Both the position numbers and the translations under genes were made by a program. From Cinnamomum chago (taxonomy: Eukaryota > Streptophyta > Magnoliopsida > Laurales > Lauraceae): a stretch of 64,000 bases of DNA. Below are positions 42,111-55,280 of this stretch, piece after piece. Location of the stretch: contig CP142461.1 of NCBI GenBank assembly GCA_038049695.1, positions 24,993,001 to 25,057,000 on the forward strand, given 5' to 3'. Each line of letters starts with the position of its first letter. The first letter of the stretch is position 1. The notes below the pieces were generated by a model. The model had not been told where the DNA came from. It saw only the letters and a list, made by a program, of their open reading frames with translations, and made no database searches.

Positions 42111-43672
42111 ACCGAAAACAATCTCAAAATAAGCTAAAATGCACATCTCAACCTAGAATCCCTTCCAATGGATTTCGAGGCGTAAGACTAGAGTACGATA
42201 CCCGAAACCTCCGATAGAGAAAAACGCCATCCTGGATTTTTCTCGAGGGACTATTTGGACCGAGAGTCGCATGAAACACAAAGTAGAGTCAACAATTTCG
42301 TATAGCTGCATAGATTGTGTTTTCATACAGAAGTTCTGTACGACGCGCCTGAAGTTTGGGTTTTAGCCTTTTCAGATGCAGAACACCCTAAAGTGTTTTC
42401 CAAACCCAAGATTCACCCGAAACCCGTTTCAAACCAAAAAGAATCTCGAAAAAACCTGCAATGCGCATCTCAACTCAGAATCCCTTCAATTGGATTTCGA
42501 GGCGTAAGACTAGAGTACGACACCTGAAAACACCATTAGAGAAAAATGCGATCCCAGATTTTTCTAGAGGGAGTATTTGGACTGAGAGTCGCATGAAACA
42601 CAGAGAAAAATCAACAATTTCGTATAGCTACATATATTGTGTTTTCGTACAGAAGTTCCGTACGACGCGCCCGAAGTTCGATTTATAGCCTTTTCAGACG
42701 TAGAACACCCTGAAGTGTTTTCCAAACCCAAGATTCACCCGAAACCCCTTTCAAACCGAAAAGAATCTCGAAAAAAATCTAAAATGCACATCTCAACCTA
42801 GAATCCCTTCCAATGGATTTCGAGGTGTAAGACTAGAGTACGATACTCGAAACCTCCAATAAAGAAAAACGCGATCCCATATTTTTTTAGAGGGAGTATT
42901 ACGACTGAGAGTCGCATTAAACACATGTCGGGTCAACATTTTCGTTGAGCCGCATAGAGAGAGTTTTTGTACAGAAGTTCCGTACGATGCGCTCGAAGTC
43001 CAGGTTTTAGACTTTTCAGACGCAGAACTCCCTAAAGTGTTTTCCAAACCCAAGATTCGCCCGAAACCCGTTTTAAACGGAAAAGAATCTCGAAATAACC
43101 TAAAACAAGCATCTCAACCTAGAATCCCTTCCAATGGATTTCGAGGCGTAAGACTAGATTACGATACTCGAAAACTGCGATAGAGAAAAACGCGATCCCG
43201 AATTTTTCTAGAGGGGGTGTTTGGACTAGGAAGCGCTTTAAACACAGTGTCGAGTCAACATTTTCGTTGAGCCTCATAGAGTGTGTTTTCATATAAAAGT
43301 TCCGTACGATGCGCCCGAAGTTCAGGTTTTAAACTTTTCAGACGTAGAACTCCCTAAAGTGTTTTCCAAACCCAAGATTCGCCCGAAACCCGTTTTAAAC
43401 CGAAAACAATATCGAAATAACGTAAAATGCGCATCTCAACCTAGAATCTCTCCCAATGGATTTCGAGGCGTAAGACTAGAGTACGATACCCAAAACCTCC
43501 AATAGAGAAAAACGCGATCCCGAACTATTCTGGAGGGAGTATTTGGTCCGAGAGTCTCATTAAACATAGTATAGAGTCAATTTTTTCGTTGAGCCGCATA
43601 GAGTGTGTTTTCATACATAATTTCCATACGATGCAACCAAAGTTTAGGTTTTAGACTTTTCAGACGAAGAAC
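42071..43672 (+). repeat. 322-bp satellite, left block (five monomers)
   Basis: GTGTTTTCC anchors recur at 42071, 42393, 42715, 43037 and 43359, always 322 bp apart. By their diagnostic second halves the monomers are of types a, a2, b, c and d. Each contains a conserved ~74-codon open frame, but the period is not a multiple of three and the frames carry indels, so I do not call genes. The array starts at a short match (TGAAGTGTTTTCC) within the Tat-like protease frame. Copia-2 interrupts it. Confidence 0.95.
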
Positions 43673-45638
43673 TGAAAGTTCATGCTATTCTGATCTGAAC
43701 TTGGACTTCCATGGCTGATTTGTCTTTTTCAAATCGAAAACAGATCTGATTTGGCAGCCATGAAACATGCATAAAAACTCCATGAAATCATGATCAACAT
43801 GTGTATAATGAAAGGAGATGAAAGAGGACTAAAACCTTGATGATATGATGGCCTCAAATCTTTGAAACAAGTGCTCCAAAGGTCTGATCTCAGCCTGCAG
43901 TCACCAATGCAAGTTGCAGGAATCTTCTGCAGTAGCTTTTGCTTTGATCTTCTCTTCTATTCCACAACCCAAACTGATTGGCTTTGATTGTGGGATCAAA
44001 CTATGGATTCCTAGATGGGTTTTCTGAACTAAACTTTGTGGAAAAGAATCAGGACCTGATCTCCTCTCTTCAATCAATGAAGAAGAAGAGAGCATTGGAC
44101 GTGAGCTACTATCTCTCTTGGGCAGCCAATGGGTTCCTCTCTGTTTCACGCCTAGGGCAATTCAGATTGCATTCTTGCACGCCTAGGGTGGTGTGGGATT
44201 TATAAGTAGTTCACATTCCTTTATTAGTTATCTCTAATAGGAATGACCATCCCTAAAAAAATAGCAACCAGCCACCATAGAAGTGCAACACCTTCTAATT
44301 AAAGATACTAAAATTTAGTAAACTTTAATCATAGGAATTCTTACCCAAAGAGGAATTCTACCTTCCAAGTAAAGATACCTAGTTAAAGTTGGAAACCTTA
44401 CATAAGGGGCTCCCCTTATGGCTGGCCCACAAGATAGATAAACACACACCATGGCCCACAAGTTAATTATTTAGCTAGAGTTAAATTCATGTATGCCTTC
44501 AAAAGCCTATTTGAATTTAAACTCAAAATATTTTTCCACAAAAAATAATTCAACCACATATCATCTATTTAAATTAGGAAACCATGCCAATATAGGAAAG
44601 TGACTAGAAGAGGGACCAAAAGACATATTTGCCCTTGGCTCCCAAAATGACCAAAATGTTCATGCTAACCCCATAGCAACATTAAGATCATTTTAACCCT
44701 AACTCATTCCACTAAAGAGTTATGGTTGCACTCCAGGGACAAATATTAAATATGAAATGAGCTCGTCAAGTAATGACATTCGTCTTTGACCTACCAAGTA
44801 CAATGACCACAATGCCCCTCTATGTAACATCCATAATCAAGTAGATTAACCGATGTACTATCTACCTTCTTGATTACATCTCATCCTTAGAACTTCATAC
44901 CCTTGACTTAATCATCATCCGGATATCATTCTCTTGATCCAGGGAGCGACCCACAAGTTCAATATCCATATGGAACATCCATATACTAAGATCTTAGATT
45001 CTGATGATTAATCGGATAATTCTAAGGGGACGATCATTCCATCACACGATGGCATAGATTCCATATTGCATTTGCACGTCCCAACTAATCAAGCCCGAGC
45101 ACCCAAAACACAGAGATGTTGACCAATGAAAAAGATCTCACCCAATAGTGAATTAAAGGACAAGAACTTGACTTCGTCAGTTCATCCACAAATGCTCAAG
45201 ATTAAGAGCACTGGTCACTCAGTAGCAAGAGGTGATTTGATCTCTCTCTGTGATAGTACTATTTTAGAGATCACACCTTTGATGGTCCTGTTCAATGCAT
45301 GACACATGCACTAATGAGATATATCCGGGAAAGACCTCCCGTGACTAAGGTAAGTCACCATGAACACAGGAGAGTTTCTCACTATAACTTATACCAAGAT
45401 GAAGTGCCCAACTCCACCTCTCAGTTATGAACAAATTAGTTATTTCCAGTGTCCATGACTTAGACCTTTCTGTGTGCAGTCACTACACACCCAAGTCATT
45501 TACTAGAAAACAATGGGCCTTACACAACCATACATATACACAAGAGAAAGATGTCATTCTATTAAATAACCAATAAATATCCAGTACCAGAGATGTGAGT
45601 GCAGTCAATGGGCTTTAGGGCATACACCAATCCCAACA
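43673..45638 (-). mobile_element. Copia-2 3' LTR (1966 bp)
   Basis: On the minus strand it starts TGTTGGGATTGGTG at 45638 and ends GCATGAACTTTCA at 43673. A minus-strand polypurine tract AAGTGGGAGAT follows (45639-45650). Short open frames inside are not genes. Confidence 0.92.
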
Positions 45639-45652
45639 ATCTCCCACTTGTA

Positions 45653-47554
45653 CTAAAGATCACTACGACCTAACCTAACTCCCATAGACTCAACATGTGA
45701 AGTAAACACTTTCTCAGTAAGAGTCTTAGTAAATGGGTCAGCTAAGTTATTTGCTGAGGCAATCTGCTCTACCACTATTTCTCCATCCTGGATGAATTCC
45801 CGGATCAAGTGGTACTTTCTCTGAATATGCTTGCCTTTTTTGTGATTCCTGGGCTCTTTGCAGTTAGCTACTGCACCAGTATTGTCGCAGTACATGACAA
45901 TCGGTTTTTGCACTGCAGGAGCCATACTACTTCCTTCGCAGCTTCCGATGCCGCCACATACTCTGCCTCCATGGTAGAATCAGCAGTACAATCTTGCTTG
46001 ACACTTCTCCATGATATAGCATAGAGTAAAGACATATCCCGAGGAAGACTTTCTGGCATCTACATCCGACTGGAAATCAGAGTCTGTATACGCCAATGGC
46101 GTTAGATCATCTGCTCGGTAGGTTAGCATATAATCTTTCATTCTCCGAAGATACTTGAATATATGCTTAACAGATGTCCAGTGCATAGGTCCAGGGTTTG
46201 ATTGATATCCACTAACCATGCCAATGGCAAAGCAGATATCTGGTCTAGTACACAACATTGCATACATGAGGCTTCCAACAGCTGATGCATATGGTACTCT
46301 CCTCATGCTGTCTATCTCCTCAGGTGTTTTCGGACATTGATTCCGAGATAGTGGTACTCCATGTCTAGAAGGTAGCAAGCCCTTCTTGGAGTCATGCATG
46401 TTATACTTGACCAATATCTTCTCAATATACGAAGATTGGGATAAGGCTAACATCTTGTTCTTGCGATCTCGCAAAAGCTTGATCCCTAAGACATAGCTCG
46501 CCTCACCCAAATCCTTCATCTGAAATTGAGATGATAACCAAACCTTAGCAGACGACAACATGCCAACATCATTTCCAATGAGTAATATGTCATCCACATA
46601 TAGGACTAAAAATGCAACTGTGTTTCCACTCCCTTTCTTATACACACATGGTTCATCAATGTTTTGATCAAAGCCAAAGGATTTGACTGCCTGATTAAAC
46701 TTGATGTTCCATGCCCTAGATGCTTGCTTAAGTCCACAAATGGACTTCTTAAGCTTACAGACCATGTTCTCTTGGCCACCAGCAATGAAACCCTCTGGTT
46801 GCATCATATAGATGCATTCGTCAAGACTTCCATTTAGAAAAGCTGTCTTGACATCCATTTGTCATATCTCGTAGTCATAATGACATGCGATGGCTAAGAG
46901 AATTCTAATGGATTTAAGCATAGCCACTGGTGAAAAGGTTTCCTCATAATCGATACCCTCTTTCTGAGTATATCCTTTCGCCACCAGTCTTGCTTTGAAG
47001 GTTTCAACCTTCCCATCCACTCCTCTCTTTCTCTTGTAGATCCACTTGCACCCTATGGGTTTGATTCCTTCAGGTGCATCCACAAGTTCCCAGACTTGAT
47101 TGGAATACAGAGAATCCAATTCAGATTTCATCGCTTGCTGCCACATGTCAGCATCTATATCCGTTACTGCTTCATCGTAACTAGTAGGATCCTCAACCAG
47201 ATCCTCAGAGTCTGTCATAAAGGACACTCCTAGATATCTATCTGGTGGTCTAGAAATTCTCCCACTACGACGAGGCTCCGGAGTGTTTTGATTATCTACA
47301 GTCTCAGGATCTGGCACAGATGTTGCAGGAGTTTCTAAAAGAATCTCCTCAAGTGTTTCTTTACAACCAAGCTCTTGGTGCATCATGCAATCATCCTCCA
47401 AGTATCTAGCATGAGTGCTGATAAGCACCTTTTGCTCCTTTGGATGATAAAAGATGCCTCCTCTCGTTCCCTTAGGATACCCAATGAAGTAGCACATTTC
47501 TGATCTGGGTTCTAGCTTGGTAGCTTTATCATTCAGTACATAGGCTGGACAACC
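45653..47554 (-). pseudogene. pol: Copia-2 integrase end, reverse transcriptase and RNase H, broken
   Basis: Minus strand. Hinge GYPKGTRGGIFYH; reverse transcriptase with [45 protein letters not shown] and YVDD near 46595; RNase H with DCTADSTMEAEYVAASEAAKE, YCDNTGAVANCKEPRNHKKG and ASANNLADPFTKTL. The frame is stopped at 46862 where the Trp before QMDV has become TGA. Two small deletions near 46035 and 45920 shift the RNase H frame. The reverse transcriptase core motifs are intact, the RNase H is not. Confidence 0.93.
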
Positions 47555-49534
47555 TCAAATGTGGATATGTCTTAAACTGGGTTTTTGACCTGTCCACATT
47601 TCTCGAGGTGTCCTAGGTATTGATTTAGAAGGTACTAGATTCAAAATGTATGCTGCTGCTTCTAGGGCATATCCCCAAAAAGATATGGGTAGGGTTGCAT
47701 GACTCATCATGGACCTTACCATATCAAGAAGGGTACGATTTCTTCTCTCTGCTACACCATTTTGCTGGGGTGTACCCGGTGCAGACAACTGAGACACAAT
47801 CCCATGTTGTGTGAGGTACTCCTTGAACTCAACCAGGAGGTACTCGCCACCTCGATCAGATCGAAGAGCTTTGATATGTTTCCCTAGTTGTAACTCCGCC
47901 TCAGCCTTGAATTGTTTGAACTTATCAAACGCTTCAGACTTGCATCGCATTAGGTACACATATCCATACCTAGAGTAATCATCAGTGAAGGTGATGAAAT
48001 ACTCATAACCTCCTCGAGCTAGTTTGTTCATAGGACCACACACATCAGTGTGAACCAATTCTAACAACTCCTTTGACCTCAGTCCCTTTCCAGAGAATGA
48101 CCTTTTGGTCATCTTTCCCATGAGACAAGATTCACACTGAGGTAAAGGTTCGAGATCTAATGAGCTCAAAAGCCCATCCTCTACCAACCTCTGAATCCGT
48201 TTTAGGTTAATATGACCCAAACGTAAGTGCCAAAGATAAGTGTCATTGGTCGAAGATACCTTCCTCTTAAGGGAAGATGAGCTTTCTAGTTGTACATTAT
48301 GCAGTGTGGGAGCAATAGGATATATATAAAATAAGTTGTCATGCATTCTACAGGAACATATAAAATTTCCATTTCTACTGATATCAACACCAGAATGGAA
48401 AGAAACTGAATAATGAAATTCAATAAGTCTGGAAACTGAAATTAAATTCTTCCTTATGTCCGGAACATAGATAACATTATTTAAAATGAATATCCTATCA
48501 TGCGGAAAATGTAAAGTAACAGCTCCCACTGCAACAGTCCAAATCTTTGCTCCATTTCCAACTCTAAGGTCAAACTCCCCTTTCTCAAGCTTTTTCATTA
48601 TCTGAAACCCCTGCAATGAATTGCAGATATGATTAGTGGCTCCAGAGTCTACTATCCACGAATCAGTAGAATCAACCACATGACAGGTTTCAATGTAGTA
48701 GGAAAGAGATATACCTTTCTTATCTGAGCCTAGGAGCTTGGGACAATCTTTCTTCCAGTGACCTTTGAGGCCGCACTTGAAGCATTTCCCTTTGGGCTTT
48801 TCACCTGTACCTTTGTCCTTCTTCCCAGCAATGCCCTTTTTCTGTCCTTTTCCCTTACCCTGCTTCTTCTTGAACTTTTTCCCTTTCGGGTTCAGTTTAG
48901 AGGAAGACTGGGAAAAGTGAGCTTGGCCTTTAGGCTTCATGATGGCCTTTGCCGCCTGGAGTTCTTTCATTAACTCAGAGAAAGTCATGTCCATCTTGCT
49001 CATGTTGAAGTTGAGCTTGAACTGGTTGAAAGACTCCGGCAGAGTTTCGAGAATCATATCAGTCTGACTCCCTGCATCAATCTCAGCCCCTAGGATCTCA
49101 GCTTCATTGAAACAATCCATCATTTTGAGTATGTGCTCTCTGACAGGTGTTCCCTCAGCCATCCTAGTATTCATGATTGTCCTTAAAGAAGCTTGCCTAG
49201 CTGGCCTGCTTTTGTCTGCGAACATCTCAGACAAGGACAACATGATATCAGAAGTTGTGTCCATTTGCTCATGCTGTGTTTGCAACACATTGGACATGGA
49301 AGCAAGCATGTAGCATTTGGCCATGCTATTCGCCTTTTTCCATTTCCTTTCAGCCTCTTGCTGGTCATCTGTAGGATGATCGTCAATCGTAGGACAGGGT
49401 TCCGACAAAACATACTTGTACTCCTCAGCGGTGAGTACTATGTTAAGGTTTCTTTTCCAGTCAACGTAATTTGGGCCAGTCAATTTGTTCTCACGCAGAA
49501 TACTCATCAACGGGCTAAAAGAATCCTTCCCCAT
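47555..49534 (-). pseudogene. gag-pol: Copia-2 gag, protease and integrase, one nonsense codon
   Basis: The start is taken at MGKDSFSPLM (49534), since the 30 upstream codons look like leader. Order: gag core (RMAEGTPVREHILKMMD, near 49150), Lys/Gly-rich linker, knuckle CFKCGLKGHWKKDC (near 48765), protease IVDSGATNHICNS (near 48640), GAG-pre-integrase LWHLRLGHINLKRI, and integrase [30 protein letters not shown] and [19 protein letters not shown]. The three acidic integrase positions look intact. The frame is open for about 660 codons until TGA at 47555-47557, which replaces the Trp of the HIWGC motif. Confidence 0.94.
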
Positions 49535-51330
49535 CTCTCTGGATATATAACAGGTTATAATTAGACAGGCAGTATATATGTAACATGTATATGGTGCTTG
49601 TAATAAAAGGAAAAACATGCACAAGACCTTTTACATTATTTAACCCTAATTATAATGTATCAGTGTCTCAACCTCCTCATAGACCCTCCATCGAAGGGAT
49701 GGCCGAATCTATAGTCTCGTTGAGTAAAGCCTCGCTTATTCGGATTATCACTATCTGGATTTAGCATATCCAGCGACAGTCCAATCACTGATTGGTTTGG
49801 CCTCATATGACAAATAACACTAACTCCTAGGGAGAGGTTATTACCGTCTTGTGTCAAGTGTGTTACCATCTCTTATGAAATTTCCCAGAATGTCTATGAA
49901 TTGAGTCCTCCGATGGGAAGTGACTTCAATCAACTCTTGAAGTGAACCTTAGTAAAAAGCTCCACCGAAGGGATGGCCGCTCCCACCAACACTTCATTGA
50001 CATTCTATAGAAGTGATCTTTAGTAAAGAACTCCACCGAAGGGATGGCCACTCCCACTAACACCTCATTACGAATATTCACATTAGTTCACCCACTAACC
50101 CATCGAAGCGATCTTTAGTAAAGAACTCCACCGAAGGGATGGCCGCTCCCACCAACACTCCATTGAGATAGCATGAACCGAAAATGGAAGGCCGTGGAGT
50201 TTTTCCAAACCCCTCTCCCACTTGATTATTTAACACTAGGGTTTTGAAAAACTCTTTTGATCTTTACATCGTTACTCAAAACTTGTTTAAATCTAGCAAA
50301 CTTAGTTAACAATTTTCATGACTCAATTTCTTAAGTCATCTCAAAAAAATAACCTTTGCTTTAAAAACATATTGAGTAAAGATCTTGGGACCAATGGGTT
50401 ATGGGCCCACTAAGGTAGCAACATATTAGATTTTAGTTTGGCCTCTTTTTGGAAACTTAGGTTACCAAGATAAACTAAACCCTAACCAATTTTAAATCTT
50501 AGACAAAGAAGGGTGCTGGTCTAAGTTCCATTTAAAAACATTCAGCCAAACAAATCTGATCTAATATAGAAAGAACCCAATTTTAAAAACCTAGTGGTGG
50601 CCATGTTACTAGGTGAAGATCATAGCAATAATAGCAATTATATAAAGCAATAAATATAATGCAATCCTTGATGGCTCCCTGCTCTTAGGACTTCAAATCC
50701 TAATCGAACTAGGACATCAAAAATAGATCTCCTCTTGCACCAAGAAGCCTTGTCTCCTCTATCACCAAGGATCCCCTTTCACTTGCAACCATGCAATCTT
50801 TGAAGCTTTCTTCTCTTGCTTGATGATATAAAAATAAATTTACATACAAGCAAACCCGTGAAAAACAAAACCAAAAATTACATTGGATATACCTATGCTT
50901 TTCAAGAAAGCTTACATCAAGACTAGCTGGAATAAAAACAAGGAAAAAATTACAACCTCCTATGATTGCTAAACGCGCAATCGTACACTTTCCAACTAAT
51001 TAAAACACATCCAAATCCATACTACATTCATACGAACCATCAAGGATGCATATATGGCTGCATACAAAGAGGTTAGTGCATTCATAGTGCATTGTACATC
51101 GCTATACAACATTCTGAAATTATTCCAGAAATCTGGAAAAAATTCCTGCACACCAAACATGCACTAAACAGTATTCTGGAAAAATTCCAGCAACCTGGAA
51201 AAAAAAATCCTGCACACCTATCATGCACTAAACAGTATCTTAAAGGGTGCCACCATGCCCTTAATAAAGTTAGGATTAATATTAACACATCATGGGGTCA
51301 TGATTTCACATGGAGAGGCTCTGATACCAC
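49535..51330 (-). promoter_or_regulatory. Copia-2 5' leader with short repeats and primer site
   Basis: About 1.8 kb without a gene. The word CTCCACCGAAGGGATGGCC recurs near 49960, 50031 and 50126, with a related copy at 49686. A 62-bp direct repeat (CTGGAAAAA to ACAGTAT) begins at 51132 and 51194. The primer site TGGTATCAGAGCC (minus strand) is at about 51315-51329, next to the LTR. Confidence 0.8.
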
Positions 51331-51856
51331 TGAAAGTTCATGCTATTCTGATATGAACTTGGACTTCCATGGCTGATTTGTGTTTTTCAAATCGAAAACA
51401 GATCTGATTTGGTAGCCATGAAACATGCATAAAAACTCCATGAAATCATGATCAACATGTGTATAATGAAAGGAGATGAAATAGGACTAATACCTTGATG
51501 ATATGATGGCCTCAAATCTCTGAAACAAGTGCTCCAAAGGTCTGATCTCAGCCTGCAGTCACCAATGCAAGTTGCAGGAATCTTCTGCAGTAGCTTTTGC
51601 TTTGATCTTCTCTTCTATTCCACAACCCAAACTGATTGGCTTTGATTGTGGGATCAAACTATGGATTCCTAGATGGGTTTTCTGAACTAAACTTTGTGGA
51701 AAAGAATCAGGCCCTGATCTCCTCTCTTCAATCAATGAAGAAGAAGAGAGCAATGGGCGTGAGCTACTATCTCTCTTGGGCAGCCAATGGGTTCCTCTCT
51801 GTTTCACGCCTAGGGCAATTCAGATTGCATTCTTGCACGCCTAGGGTAGTGTGGGA
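51331..51856 (-). mobile_element. Copia-2 5' LTR, 3'-terminal part
   Basis: 526 bp matching 43673-44199 of the 3' LTR at about 98 percent. It is interrupted at 51856 by solo LTR C and continues at 54902. Confidence 0.92.
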
Positions 51857-54800
51857 TGTAAGTCCATGGGGATCCGAACCCTAAAGGGGGGGGTGAATAG
51901 GGTGAGCTTCTTTTAATGACCAATTAAAACCAATTTTGATTAATTAAAGAAAACTAGTCATATAACATGATTTACCAGACAAGATGCGGAAGCTAAGAAA
52001 ACAAGCACCACAAGCAAACACCACAACTCCAAGGTTTATAGTGGTTCGGCCTCAATGCCTACATCCACTACCGGCTTGTGATCTAATCACCCCACCGGAT
52101 TTCCACTATTTATGCTTTTTCAAAGGCTAAGCAATAACCTATACAATGTTGTTTTTCTAAGGCTCAACAACAACCTTTACAAGTTGCTTTTCGAGGCTAA
52201 GCAATAACCTTTACAAGTTGCTTTTCAAGGCTAAGCAATAACCTTTACAAGTTGGATTTTCTCTAAGAAGGTGTCTTTTCAAGAACACTCTAAGAGATAC
52301 AATTTTAGCTCAAATGAATTGCCTCTAAAATAGGCGGATATGGAAGTGAAAAACTAATACACACTCACACTATGAATGCAAAGATGAAAGTATATGAAGT
52401 GTGTGTGTGTGGTCCTCAATCATTTAGAAAATGAAAGCTCATAAATGTATGCCTAAGGCTTTTGAAAGTTTTAGCTCAAAAACATTTATGATTGAGGAAG
52501 TAATGCAATCACATGTTAAAAGTAACAAGTTGTTAATGATATCAAAGTTACACAAGTTGTATGAAATGGATTAGCTCTAAACATGTGATGCATAGGGATG
52601 TCAATCAAATCATCAATGAAGCTCAAAACATAAAAATAGATTTGATTGAAATTAGGGGACAAATCATATGTAATTATAAAGACAACTTGAAAATGATTTA
52701 CCAATCAAAGTAAGGCAAGTTGTGAAACATTAAAACAATAATACACATATGATTTGTAATGATGTTGAATCCAAAACATAAGATACATTTGAGAGAGATT
52801 TTCTTATGATGGAAAACAACAACCAAAGATTCAACAAAGTATATGAATCATGTTACATATTTCATTAACATGATCTACTTAGATTTACCAAAGATAAAGT
52901 ACTACTTTGATGAATCAATGGTGATGTATCCAAAACAATAGATCTATTCAAAATATAACACATGCTAAGGATACAACAAATCATAGATTAACATGTTACA
53001 AAGATTTACCAATGATAAAACAAAACATGAAAACATATGATTTGTAAAGAAGTTGAGTCCAAAACATAAGATACTTTTGAAAGTGATTTTCTTATGATTG
53101 AAAACAACAACCAAAGATTCAACCAAGTATAGGAATCATGTTACATATGATTTACCAAGTTTCTTTCATTAACATGATCTACTTTGATTTACCAATTCAA
53201 GTACTACTTGGATTGAATCATATGGTGATGTATCCAAAACAATAGATCTATTCAAAATATAACACATGCTAAGGATACAACAAATCATAGATTAACATGT
53301 TACAAAGATTTACCAATGATAAAACAAAAAATGAAAACATATGATTTGTAAAGAAGTTGAGTCCAAAACATAAGATACTTTTGAAAGTGATTTTCTTATG
53401 ATGGAAAACAACAACCAAAGATTCAACCAAGTATAAGAATCATGTTACATATGATTTACCAAGTTTCTTTCATTAACATGATCTACTTTGATTTACCAAT
53501 TCAAGTACTACTTGGATTGAATCATATGGTGTTGTATCCAAAACAATAAATCAACTCAAAACATAACACATGTTAAGGACACAACACAAACATAGTTTAA
53601 CATGCTAGAAATGATTTACCAAAAATAAAACAAAAGCATGAAAACATATGATTAAGGAAGGAAGAGCCTACTTGGTGGTTTAACTTCATTAATCCAAGCT
53701 TTAGCTTTCCTAATCATCCCCTTCATCCCTTGGTTCTCTTCCCTTTTGATATGCCTCAAATCCTCTCAAGGAGGGGTTTAAAATTCCCAACTTTTGGCAA
53801 GGGAAAGAACTCATATTTATAGCAAAAAGTTGCCAACGGCTAGTCCTCGGTCGACCGGCAAACAGGCCTCGGTCGACCGAGAACACACAACGGTCATATT
53901 TCTGACCGTTGGTGCGCAGGCCAAATTTTTGCCTTGCAGTGTTCCCGGTCGACCGGGACCTCTGCGCCGGTCGACCGGCGACACTGCAGTGGCCCCAAAA
54001 TCCATTTTTTGCAAATTCAAAGTTAAAGACTAAGAACATATGTGATTAGATCATGAGAGTATGCAAACTAATTAATTTTACCATAGAAGATATTCAGTTT
54101 GCAAAACATCTCTTTTAAGCTAGAAATCATGCATAGTAGGTAATACAAACATGTAAGCATGCATTGATTTCAAACTAAATGAAAATCAAAATGAAAAGTA
54201 TGGAATACCTTTTTAAAACTCTAACATTTGATTTCCAAATAAGCTTCTAGCCTTTCCAACGTTTTCCCTTTCTTTTGGCTTCAAAATAGTCTCAAAGGTT
54301 CATGCTTCAACTCTTGGAAAAGGTTGGAAATGAATGGACTTTATAACAAAAAACAGTCCAACGGCTAGTTGTCTCGGTCGACCTAGAAGGGCTCGGTCGA
54401 CCTAGAAAGCATAACGGTCGAATTTCTGACCGTTGGAGCTTCAGGTTCAAAACCTGTCTAGTCGCCAGACAGTTGTCTCGGTCGACCGAGACCCAGGTCT
54501 CGGTCGACCGGCGACACTGCCGGGACACCCCAAAATTTCCAACTTTTGCATTTTGAAGGATTTCTTTGTGGAATTTTGTGGGTCACTAAACCAAGCTTAA
54601 AAACATGTTTTAAGACATTCTAAGATGTTTAAAAACATGATACACCCAAGGCCTAAAAAGATTCAAAAGTTTAAGTCCCATAGGCTAGCTTGATTTTCTA
54701 AAACTCTTTTCTAAAACAAATGCATCCAAGATGAAAAAACAAATCATGCATAAATCAATACTTTTACAAATCTTAAAAGCAATGCATGAATAAAACAAGA

Positions 54801-54896
54801 TTTCAAGTTTATTTAAAAACCAATGCAAGTGTGTCAATCAAATGATGCTTGAATGATAATGCATCCATCAAATTGCAATCTATAAAAACCCTAACA
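51857..54896 (-). mobile_element. Solo Sirevirus-like LTR C, 3.0 kb, two promoter modules, TSD TGGGA
   Basis: Minus-strand solo LTR bounded by TGGGA at 51852-51856 and 54897-54901. In its own orientation it has a U3 module with palindromes at 54500, 54478, 54393 and 54374 and a TATA-like box near 54340. Next comes R-like sequence resembling SIRE-A (54200-54300). A second complete module follows, with palindromes at 53967, 53945, 53869 and 53847 and a TATA box at 53814-53821, as in solo LTR B. Then come three copies of a ~290-300-bp block (52760-53640), the hairpin repeats (52120-52255), the conserved hairpin (52040-52069) and the poly-C tract. It therefore looks like a composite of two LTR subtypes. 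Confidence 0.93.
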
Positions 54897-54901
54897 TGGG
54901 A

Positions 54902-55280
54902 TTTATAAGTAGTTCACATTCCTTTATTACTTATCTCTAATAGGAATGACCATCCCTTAAAAAAATAGCAACCAGCCACCATAGTAGTGCAACACCTTCT
55001 AATTAAAGATACTAAAATTTAGTAAACTTTAATCATAGGAATTCTACCTTCCAAGTAAAGATAGCTAGTAAAAGTTGGAAACCTTACATAAGGGGCTCCC
55101 CTTATGGCTGGCCCACAAGATAGATAAACACACACCATGGCCCACAAGTTAATTATTTAGCTAGAGTTAAATTCATGTATGCCTTCAAAAGCCTATTTGA
55201 ATTTAAACTCAAAATATTTTTTCACAAAAAATAATTCAACCACATATCATCTAATTAAATTAGGAAACCATGCCAATATA
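54902..55280 (-). mobile_element. Copia-2 5' LTR continued, truncated
   Basis: Continues the 5' LTR after solo LTR C and stops at 55280, so about 1060 bp of its U3 side is missing compared with 43673-45638. The satellite resumes at once, with a short match (ATAGAGAA against ATAGGAAA) at the junction, as expected from illegitimate recombination. Confidence 0.88.

Larger units (their letters stand above)
43673..55280 (-). mobile_element. Copia-2, Angela/BARE-like, inserted in the satellite
   Basis: Minus-strand element with a complete 3' LTR (43673-45638), polypurine tract, pol, gag, a leader, a primer site and a 5' LTR that is split by a solo LTR and truncated at 55280. The left flank is AGAAC (43668-43672); the matching right flank is deleted. 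LTRs differ at about ten positions over the first ~525 bp, about 2 percent. Relative to Copia-1 it has the same domain order and similar proteins but unrelated LTR sequence. Confidence 0.93.

Noticed and set aside
42315..42527. Conserved ~74-codon frame in the 322-bp satellite as a gene
   Set aside because: The period is not a multiple of three, stops and indels vary between monomers, and no start context or domain is seen; conservation follows from repeat identity.
47555..47557. Stop codon readthrough in Copia-2
   Set aside because: A second Trp-to-TGA change at 46862 and frame breaks in RNase H indicate ordinary decay.
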